Assembly: GCF_003667445.1 (NCBI RefSeq)
Contig: NZ_RCTF01000007.1
Location: 1 to 64,000, forward strand
DNA: 64,000 nt
DNA from: Xanthobacter tagetidis
GTDB taxonomy: Bacteria; Pseudomonadota; Alphaproteobacteria; Rhizobiales; Xanthobacteraceae
Reading direction: 5' to 3'
Under the pieces are notes generated by a model, which was not told where the DNA came from, ran no database searches, and worked only from the letters and a program-made list of their open reading frames with translations. Made by a program: the position numbers and the translations under genes. This document shows, piece by piece, positions 57,820 through 64,000 of the stretch (position 1 is the first letter of the stretch; each line of letters starts with the position of its first letter).

Positions 57820-58590
57820 ATGGCTTACGAGACGATCCTGGTGGAGCGGCACGAGCGCGTTGGGCTCATCCGCCTCAATCGCCCGCAGGCGCTGAACGCG
57901 CTCAATTCCGTGCTGATCGGCGAGCTCAACACCGTGCTCGACGCGTTCGAGGCCGACCGCGGCATCGGCTGCATGGTGCTCACGGGATCGGAAAAGGCCT
58001 TCGCCGCCGGCGCCGACATCAAGCAGATGCAGGACTATTCCTACCCCGAGACCTATCTCGACGACTTCATCACCTCGTGGGAGCGCCTGTCGCGGGCGCG
58101 CAAGCCGATCATCGCGGCGGTGGCGGGCTTCGCGCTCGGCGGCGGCTGCGAGCTGGCCATGTCGTGCGATTTCATCCTCGCCGCCGACACGGCGAAGTTC
58201 GGCCAACCCGAGATCAAGCTCGGCGTCATGCCGGGCGCGGGCGGCACCCAGCGGCTCACCCGCTTCGTCGGCAAGTCCAAGGCCATGGAGATGTGCCTGA
58301 CGGGCCGCATGATGGACGCCGCCGAGGCCGAGCGCGTGGGCCTCGTCTCCCGCGTCGTGCCGGCCGCCGACCTCGTGGCCGAGGCGCTCAAGGTGGCGAA
58401 GACCATCGCCGACATGTCGCTGCCGGTCGCCATGCAGACCAAGGAAAGCGTGAACCGGGCCTACGAGACCACTTTGGCGGAGGGCATCCGCTTCGAGCGG
58501 CGGGTGTTCCAGTCACAGTTCGCCTTCGCCGACCAGAAGGAGGGCATGACCGCCTTCATCGAGAAGCGCGCGCCGAAGTTCCAGCGCTGA
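57820..58590 (+). CDS. Enoyl-CoA hydratase
   Basis: 256 residues from the ATG at 57820 after gggaggcagaag; the frame stays open upstream only inside mucR shadow. Crotonase fold with the oxyanion hole [10 protein letters not shown] and [16 protein letters not shown], and the catalytic Glu residues in GGGCELAM and [15 protein letters not shown]. Length and motifs fit a short-chain hydratase such as PaaF/crotonase rather than an isomerase. It may serve fatty-acid or PHB-linked crotonyl-CoA flow, but no neighbour proves a pathway. Confidence 0.92.
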   Translation: MAYETILVERHERVGLIRLNRPQALNALNSVLIGELNTVLDAFEADRGIGCMVLTGSEKAFAAGADIKQMQDYSYPETYLDDFITSWERLSRARKPIIAAVAGFALGGGCELAMSCDFILAADTAKFGQPEIKLGVMPGAGGTQRLTRFVGKSKAMEMCLTGRMMDAAEAERVGLVSRVVPAADLVAEALKVAKTIADMSLPVAMQTKESVNRAYETTLAEGIRFERRVFQSQFAFADQKEGMTAFIEKRAPKFQR

Positions 58591-58819
58591 TCCGTCGCGT
58601 GTCCGGGGCCAGCGCTCAGGCCGCTCCGGACATCCGGGCGGCCTGGCGCCGCCCGGCCGGATATGGGCCCCGGAGGCATCCCGGGAGCCTGCCCGCGCGC
58701 CCGGCGCCGCGCGGGCAGGCCCCACCCGTCGATTGTTGCGCACCGCCCCCTGCGAACCGTTGACAGCCCCGCACCGCCCCCTTATGTGTCGCGGCTCCTG
58801 ACGGCCTCGGCCGAACGGG

Positions 58820-58904
58820 GCCCAGGTGGCGGAATTGGTAGACGCGCTGGTTTCAGGTACCAGTGGTGAAAGCCGTGGAGGTTCGAGTCCTCTCCTGGGC
58901 ACCA
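58820..58904 (+). tRNA. tRNA-Leu, anticodon CAG
   Basis: Acceptor stem GCCCAGG (58820-58826) pairs with CCTGGGC (58894-58900), followed by A and an encoded CCA. D-loop AATTGGTAGACGC, anticodon stem CTGGT/ACCAG around loop TTCAGGT (anticodon CAG), a long variable arm and T arm GGTTCGAGTCC, as expected of a class II leucine tRNA. Its 3' end adjoins an integrase remnant, marking it as the likely attachment site. Confidence 0.95.
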
Positions 58905-59016
58905 TTTACCATCCAGAGATGTCCGATAACGGCTGATTTCTCTGAGATTTCAAGGCGATAGACGCTTCTGACGCCCCCCCCTGATCCCGCGCCGTCCGCT
59001 TGAAGCTCGTGCCTGC

Positions 59017-59711
59017 ATGGCTCTGACGGACATGGCGCTGCGGAACGCGAAGCCGCAGGACAAGCCATACAAGCTGTTCGACGGCGGCGGCCTCCACCTT
59101 CTCGTCAACCCGACCGGTAGCAGAGTCTGGTGACTGGCCTATCGCTTCGCCGAAAAGCCGAAGCAGCTTTCCTTCGCCCCTACCCGATGGTGACGCAGGT
59201 CGAAGCGCGGCAGAAGTGCGAGGACGCCAAGAAACTGCTTCTCAACGACAAGACCTCTCCACCGCGCGCAAGCTCGAAAAGGTCGCCGCCAGCGTTTCCT
59301 CGGCCAATTCGTTTGGTGCGGTCGCGCAGGAGTATATGGCGCGCCTGGAGCGTCGCGGCATTGCCGAGGCCACCATGTCCAAGAAGCGATGGCTTCTAAC
59401 CGACATTGCCGGGCCCGCGCTGAGCCACAGGCCGATTCGAGATTTGCGACGTTGAGGTTCTTTCCCTGCTGCAGCAGGTCGAGCGCAGCGGCCGGCTGGA
59501 AACGGCCCGTCGCCTGAGCCATCTCGGGCGGGTGGAGCGGCGGGGGCAGACGCGGATTCCGGCCAATCGCCGGGGCCAGCGCGTGGCGTGCCGTTGGCTC
59601 GCCTTCCGAGAGGGGCGCGGGGTCGATGCAGGTTCCCCTGAGCGAAGACCGCGCTCGAGCCTCTTGATCTCGCCGCGCTGGTTCGGGAGCGCGAACAAGG
59701 GGATGGACTAG
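59017..59711 (+). pseudogene. Degraded tRNA-Leu-type phage integrase
   Basis: The start MALTDMALRNAKPQDKPYKL reads as the DUF4102 arm of P4-type tyrosine integrases. It is interrupted by TGA at 59131-59133 after SRVW. The similarity then continues in other frames: YPMVTQVEARQKCEDAKKLL (about 59180-59245), ARKLEKVAASVSSANSFGAV with AEATMSKKRWLL (about 59260-59440) and EVLSLLQQVERSGRLETARR (about 59453-59520). This gives one nonsense change and at least three frameshifts. The catalytic R-H-R-Y domain is missing. It sits 112 bases after tRNA-Leu, so the island is fixed and cannot excise on its own. Confidence 0.85.
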
Positions 59712-59913
59712 CAATGGAGATTGCTCTCGCGCTACACCGTATCGACCTGCCGATGGCGCAATTCCGATGGCGTGGTTCGGCTCCGTGATCGAGTGGCAGA
59801 TGCGAAAGACCAGGACGCAGAACGGTTTAGCTCAAGCGACGAAGGAGCCTCGCCCTTCCGCTGCGCGTGTTGCCCTCGATGCTCGTGGCAAGTACCCGAG
59901 CGTCGCGCCGGCC

Positions 59914-60471
59914 ATGGCCGATCTCGGACCCAGGATACGCCGGCTGCGCCAGGAACTCGGCCTGACCCTGGAGGACCTTTCTTCTCGCTCAGGCGTGAGC
60001 CGCGCCATGCTGTCGAAGGTGGAGCGCACCGAGAAGTCTCCCTCTTTGTCCATCGCGGTCGGCATCGCGACCGGACTCAATGTCAGTCTCTCCTCCCTCC
60101 TCGGTTCACAGCCGGACGGGACCAAAGTGCGCATCGCACGGCTTGGCGAGCGCATCACCTATGTCGACCCCGACACGGGTTTCGAGCGCAGCGTCCTGTC
60201 GCCCGCACACGACGAGACCGGGGTAGAAATCCTCCTGCATGTTATCCCCCCTGGACAATCATCCGGCATCCTTCCGGCCTATACTGTGCCGACGGACAAG
60301 TACATTATCGTCCATTCAGGCGAGCTCATGGTGGAAATCGGCGACGATCGCTATTCGATCCAGACGGGGGATACATTCCATTTCGAACTGAATACCCCGT
60401 ATATCCTGCGTAATGCAGGCAGTATAATCTGCCAATATTATGTTGTCGTCATCCGCAAGCCGCGGATCTGA
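59914..60471 (+). CDS. XRE-family regulator with cupin domain
   Basis: 185 residues from the ATG at 59914; a longer frame opens at 59767 or 59800, which would add up to 49 residues of no clear fold. The N-terminal helix-turn-helix is LRQELGLTLEDLSSRSGVSRAMLSKVER; a C-terminal cupin (EILLHVIPPGQSSGI, YIIVHSGELMVEIGDD, GDTFHFELNTPYI) would bind a small effector. This architecture commonly controls a divergent or downstream catabolic operon; the CoA-transferase-lyase-dehydrogenase set 170 bases downstream is the obvious candidate. Codon use is near that of the neighbours. Confidence 0.87.
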   Translation: MADLGPRIRRLRQELGLTLEDLSSRSGVSRAMLSKVERTEKSPSLSIAVGIATGLNVSLSSLLGSQPDGTKVRIARLGERITYVDPDTGFERSVLSPAHDETGVEILLHVIPPGQSSGILPAYTVPTDKYIIVHSGELMVEIGDDRYSIQTGDTFHFELNTPYILRNAGSIICQYYVVVIRKPRI

Positions 60472-60643
60472 ACGGGCGCGCCGGAACGCCGCTCAGGCAC
60501 GCCGGAGCGCCCATAAAATTCTATTTTAGAAGATTTTTTCTTCCATCGCAGAATTGCACATGTTAGAAGGGCTCCCGGCAGCCTGAAGAACGCGCGAGAC
60601 GTCCTCACGGCTGATCGACCCTGTCGATGGGTGGGAGGCCTCC

Positions 60644-61852
60644 ATGTCAGCGCCTGCGGGTGCCTTGTCGCATTTGAGGGCGATCGAGGTCGGGGCCTTC
60701 ATCGCCGGCCCGTTCTGCGGCCAGATTCTGGCCGACCTCGGCATGGACGTGATCAAGGTCGAGCCCCCCGGACGTGGTGACGCCATGCGCACTTGGGGAG
60801 CGGCGCGCACGTCCAACGGCAAGTCCCTGTGGTGGCCGGTGATCGGACGCAACAAGCGCAGCCTCAGCCTCGACCTGCGCAAGCCCGACGGCCGCGACAT
60901 CCTGCGTCGGCTGGTCGCCGAGGCCGACGTGCTGATCGAGAATTTTCGCCCCGGAACGCTGGAGCGATGGGGCCTCGCGCCCGAGGACCTGCGGCGCGAC
61001 AATCCCAGCCTCATCGTCGCCCGGGTGTCGGGCTTCGGGCAGACCGGCCCCTACAGCGAGAAGGCCGGCTTCGGGGCCGTGGCCGAGGCTATGGCCGGGC
61101 TGCGCACCCTCACCGGATACCCGGACCGACCGTCCACCCGCGTCGGAATTTCGATCGGCGATTCCCTCGCCGGCCTTTATGCCGCCATCGGCGTGCTGAC
61201 GGCGGTCGTCGCTCGCGGGCAGCGCGCCGGCGCCGGCCAGACCATCGATGTCTCCATCGCCGAGGCGGTCCTCGGCGTCATGGAGAGCATCCTGTCAGAA
61301 CAGGCCGCGACCGGTGCCGTGCGGACCCGTTCCGGGCCGGTTCTGCCGAAAATCGCGCCCTCCAATGTCTACCCCACCGCCGAGGGAGGCGAGGTGGTGA
61401 TCGCCGCCAATGCGGATGGCCTGTTCCGCCACCTGTGCGAGGCCATGGGGCGGCCAGACCTTGCCGACGATCCCGCTTTTGCCACCCACGAAGCCCGCGG
61501 CGCCCGGCAGGCCGAACTCGACGCCATCATCGGCGCATGGACGAAGGACCGTCCGCGGGGTGAAGTCATCGCCCTGATGGACCGGCACGGCATTCCCGCC
61601 GGCCCGGTCAACGACGCTGCCGCGGTGGTGTCGGATCCGCATTTCCGTGCCCGGGGCGCCATCGTCGAGGTGCCGGACGTTTCCTTTGGCTCGGTGACCA
61701 TGCAGGGGCCGGTGCCCAAGCTCGACGGAACGCCCGGCACGATCCGCTGGACCGGCCCCGAGGTGGGCGCCCATACCCGCGACATCCTGGCCGACGCCCT
61801 GGGCCTTGATGCCGCCAGCCTCGACCGCCTCGCGGCCGAAGGCGTGATCTGA
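60644..61852 (+). CDS. CaiB/BaiF (family III) CoA-transferase
   Basis: 402 residues. Family III features: AIEVGAFIAGPFCGQILADLG, IKVEPPGRGDAMR, ADVLIENFRPGTLERWGL, GFGQTGPYSEKAGFGAVAEA and RVGISIGDSLAGLYAAIG, whose Asp is the probable acyl-attacking residue. It would transfer CoA between two carboxylic acids, probably forming the thioester for the following lyase. Start spacing: the lyase ATG lies two bases after its stop. The acid is not identified. Confidence 0.9.
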   Translation: MSAPAGALSHLRAIEVGAFIAGPFCGQILADLGMDVIKVEPPGRGDAMRTWGAARTSNGKSLWWPVIGRNKRSLSLDLRKPDGRDILRRLVAEADVLIENFRPGTLERWGLAPEDLRRDNPSLIVARVSGFGQTGPYSEKAGFGAVAEAMAGLRTLTGYPDRPSTRVGISIGDSLAGLYAAIGVLTAVVARGQRAGAGQTIDVSIAEAVLGVMESILSEQAATGAVRTRSGPVLPKIAPSNVYPTAEGGEVVIAANADGLFRHLCEAMGRPDLADDPAFATHEARGARQAELDAIIGAWTKDRPRGEVIALMDRHGIPAGPVNDAAAVVSDPHFRARGAIVEVPDVSFGSVTMQGPVPKLDGTPGTIRWTGPEVGAHTRDILADALGLDAASLDRLAAEGVI

Positions 61853-61854
61853 CC

Positions 61855-62826
61855 ATGGCGGCCGCCCGACACATCACGGGGACGCCGGCCTTCGTTCGCA
61901 TCGTGGAGGTCGGCCCGCGCGACGGCCTTCAGAACGAGCCGGTCGTCCTGTCTGTCGCGCAGCGTGCGGCGCTGATCGCCGATCTTGCCCAGGCGGGGCT
62001 TGCCACCATCGAGGCGGGCAGCTTCGTGTCGCCAAGGTGGGTGCCGCAGATGGACGGGACGGCCGAGGTTCTGCAGGCGACCCGCGACCTTGCGGGGGTG
62101 AGCCTTCCGGTGCTGGTGCCGAACCTGAAGGGCTACGCGCTGGCCCGCGCGGCCGGTGCCGGCTGCATCGCCCTGTTCGCCGCCGCCACGGAGGGCTTCG
62201 CGCGCGCCAATCTCAATGGCGGGCGGGAGGAGACCTTCGCGCGCTTCGCAGCGGTGGCGCGTGCCGCGGTCGCAGAAGGGGTCATGGTGCGCGGCTATGT
62301 CTCCTGCGCCCTGCATTGCCCCTACGAGGGCTGGGTTGCGCCGGAGGTGACGGCCGACCTCGCCTATCGGCTTATGGAACTGGGCTGCTACGAGGTGTCT
62401 GTCTGCGACACCACCGGCCGCGGCACGCCCGAGCGCGCCGAGGCGATGGCCCAGGCCGCCATTGCCGCCATCTCCGCACCATCCGTTGCGGTCCATTTCC
62501 ACGACACAGGCGGCCGCGCGCTCGACAACACCCGCGCGTGCCTCGATCTGGGGGTGAGAACCGTGGACAGCGCGGTCGCCGGCCTCGGCGGGTGCCCCTA
62601 TTCCCCCGGTGCCGCCGGCAACCTCGACACCGGGCGCCTCGTGGCGATGCTCGACGCGGAAGGCTTTCGCCACGGGGTCGATGCCGCGCGCCTCGCGGCC
62701 ACCGCTGTGCAGGTGCGGACCGAACTGCGGGCCGGGCGGCCCATCGCCCGCGCCAATCCGGAAAAACACCGCACGCAAGAGGGCCGCGTGCCCACGCCTG
62801 CGCGCCAAGAGGGAGTGACCCCATGA
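61855..62826 (+). CDS. Hydroxymethylglutaryl-CoA lyase-family enzyme
   Basis: 323 residues, TIM barrel. Motifs of the family: EVGPRDGLQNEPVVLSVAQR with Asp metal ligand, AGSFVSPRWVPQMDG, HFHDTGGRALDNTRA (His metal ligands) and AGLGGCPYSPGAAGN with the catalytic Cys. These match HMG-CoA lyase, which gives acetyl-CoA and acetoacetate in leucine or HMG breakdown. Since it lies behind a family III CoA-transferase rather than beside isovaleryl-CoA or methylcrotonyl-CoA genes, a citramalyl- or other 3-hydroxy-3-alkyl-CoA substrate is possible. It overlaps the next gene as ATGA. Confidence 0.88.
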   Translation: MAAARHITGTPAFVRIVEVGPRDGLQNEPVVLSVAQRAALIADLAQAGLATIEAGSFVSPRWVPQMDGTAEVLQATRDLAGVSLPVLVPNLKGYALARAAGAGCIALFAAATEGFARANLNGGREETFARFAAVARAAVAEGVMVRGYVSCALHCPYEGWVAPEVTADLAYRLMELGCYEVSVCDTTGRGTPERAEAMAQAAIAAISAPSVAVHFHDTGGRALDNTRACLDLGVRTVDSAVAGLGGCPYSPGAAGNLDTGRLVAMLDAEGFRHGVDAARLAATAVQVRTELRAGRPIARANPEKHRTQEGRVPTPARQEGVTP

Positions 62827-64000
62827 ACGAGGCCAGCACCATCACCCGCTCGCCGCACGAGGAAGAGATGGCCGGCGGCGCGGAGCTTCGCCGGCTTGAA
62901 ATGTATATCGACGGCACCTGGCGCGCGGCGGCGTCCGGCCGCTGGTTCGAGACCCGCGACCCTTGTACGGACCGCCCCTGGGCGCTGCTGCCGCGCGCCG
63001 ATGCCGAGGATGTGGCCGCCGCGGTCGAGGCCGCCCATGCCGCTTTCACCAGCGGCCCGTGGCCTGCAATGAGCGCATCCGACCGCGGGCTGCTGCTTTA
63101 TCGCATCGCCGACCTGATCGCCGCGAATGCCGAGCATCTCGCCGATCTGGAGGTGCGGGACAACGGCAAGCTGATGCTGGAGATGCTCGGGCAGATGCGC
63201 TACCTGCCGCGCTGGTTCCAGTATTATGGCGGCCTCGCCGACAAGATCGAGGGATCGGTCACGCCGATCGACAAGCCCGGACTGTTCCACTACGTGGTCC
63301 ACGAGCCGGTCGGAGTGGTGGGCGCGATCACTCCGTGGAATTCGCCCCTGCTGCTGACTGTGTGGAAGATCGCCCCGGCGCTGGCCGCCGGCAACACCAT
63401 CGTCGTCAAGCCGTCCGAGTTCGCTTCCGCCTCCATGCTGGGACTCGCACGGTTGTTCGAACAGGCCGGCGTTCCGAAGGGCGTGCTCAACGTCGTCACC
63501 GGCTTCGGCGAGGAGGCCGGCAAGGCCATCGTCGACCACCCGCTGGTGCGACGGATCGCCTTCACCGGTTCCGATGCCGGCGGCGCGAAGATCGCGGAGG
63601 CCGCCGCGCGCGACTTCAAGCGCGTGTCGCTGGAGCTTGGTGGCAAGTCGGCGAACATCATCTTCGCGGATGCCGACATCGATGCCGCCGCGAACGGCGT
63701 CATTTCCGGCATCTTCGCCGCGGCGGGACAGACCTGCATGGCCGGCTCCCGCCTGCTCGTGCACGCCTCCGTGCACGACGCCGTGGTGGAGCGGATCCTT
63801 ACCCGCATGAAGCAGGTGAAGATCGGCGACCCGCGTGACCCGGCCACCGAGATGGGGCCGGTGGCGACCGAGCCGCAGCTCAGGAAAGTGCTGCACTATA
63901 TTGACGTGGCGAAGGCCGAAGGCGCGCGCTGCGTGCTGGGCGGGACGCGATCCCTGCGGGCGGGATGCGAGAGTGGCTATTTCGTCGAGCCCACCGTCTT
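62823..64000 (+). CDS. Aldehyde dehydrogenase (3' end outside window)
   Basis: The frame opens at the ATG at 62823, overlapping the lyase stop, and remains open to the window edge; at least 392 residues are visible and the protein is truncated by the window. NAD(P)-dependent ALDH fold: cofactor part PWNSPLLLTVWKIAPALAAGN, KPSEFASASMLGLARLF, the general-base Glu in VSLELGGKSANII and the nucleophile Cys in GQTCMAGSRLLV. The N-terminus (MNEASTITRSPHEEEMAGGA) is longer than usual. It probably oxidises the aldehyde or semialdehyde of the same pathway as the CoA-transferase and lyase. Confidence 0.9.
   Translation, partial: MNEASTITRSPHEEEMAGGAELRRLEMYIDGTWRAAASGRWFETRDPCTDRPWALLPRADAEDVAAAVEAAHAAFTSGPWPAMSASDRGLLLYRIADLIAANAEHLADLEVRDNGKLMLEMLGQMRYLPRWFQYYGGLADKIEGSVTPIDKPGLFHYVVHEPVGVVGAITPWNSPLLLTVWKIAPALAAGNTIVVKPSEFASASMLGLARLFEQAGVPKGVLNVVTGFGEEAGKAIVDHPLVRRIAFTGSDAGGAKIAEAAARDFKRVSLELGGKSANIIFADADIDAAANGVISGIFAAAGQTCMAGSRLLVHASVHDAVVERILTRMKQVKIGDPRDPATEMGPVATEPQLRKVLHYIDVAKAEGARCVLGGTRSLRAGCESGYFVEPTV

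Overview
This 64 kb window is a very GC-rich, gene-dense bacterial chromosome segment, most like an alphaproteobacterium of the order Hyphomicrobiales and plausibly family Xanthobacteraceae (Xanthobacter, Azorhizobium, Ancylobacter type). The pointers are a CcrM-type GANTC DNA methyltransferase and CtrA-like TTAA-N7-TTAA boxes, a MucR/Ros regulator, homospermidine synthase, the ethylmalonyl-CoA pathway pair ccr/ecm, an intracellular PHA depolymerase, and a hupTUV-hypF hydrogen-sensing operon. The species assignment is inference; no rRNA is present to test it.

Layout. 1-2.5 kb: 3' part of ftsK and lolA. 2.6-8.8 kb: overlapping operon hupT-hupU-hupV-hypF (H2 sensor kinase, regulatory [NiFe] hydrogenase, cyanide-ligand maturation). 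8.8-12.9 kb: sugar kinase, LprI-like secreted protein, class I aminotransferase, mutY. 13.3-20.9 kb: exported methyltransferase, amino-acid permease, ccrM, K+/H+ antiporter, SulP transporter, small YwqK/MORN-like protein. 21-28.1 kb: unusual SDR, SGNH-like protein plus OpgC, dehydrogenase divergent from a LacI regulator, SpoU methyltransferase, MgtC, VOC protein. 28.5-32.1 kb: leuC and leuD, separated by a 39-residue exported or membrane micropeptide, a zincin metalloprotease and cytochrome b561. 32.4-38.5 kb: second CPA2 antiporter, then a SitABCD-type Mn/Fe/Zn ABC operon with a Fur/Mur-like box, an inserted palindromic repeat and a coupled small gene. 38.7-45.5 kb: serC, serA, EamA transporter, DsbB-like and DUF5993-like pair, double VOC protein, IalB-like protein. 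45.6-55.7 kb: ecm, GlsB-like protein, ccr, homospermidine synthase, MFS exporter, phaZ, glutathione S-transferase, recR. 56.4-58.6 kb: mucR with a strong terminator, mog, enoyl-CoA hydratase. 58.8-64 kb: tRNA-Leu(CAG), an integrase pseudogene with one nonsense codon and at least three frameshifts, then an XRE-cupin regulator and an acyl-CoA catabolic operon (CoA-transferase, HMG-CoA-lyase-like enzyme, aldehyde dehydrogenase) that runs off the window. This last segment looks like the left end of an old tRNA-associated island.

How the genes work together. The hup operon would couple H2 detection to hydrogenase expression, but neither the response regulator nor the energy-conserving hydrogenase is in the window. 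ccr, ecm, phaZ and the enoyl-CoA hydratase fit a lifestyle that moves carbon between polyhydroxybutyrate, acetyl-CoA and C4/C5 acids. serC/serA and leuC/leuD are ordinary biosynthesis. CtrA-like boxes lie before ccrM and before the micropeptide, which suggests that both follow the cell cycle. The least explained items are the micropeptide, the exported methyltransferase, the SDR lacking YxxxK, the degenerate SGNH partner of OpgC, and the tRNA-Leu island edge.
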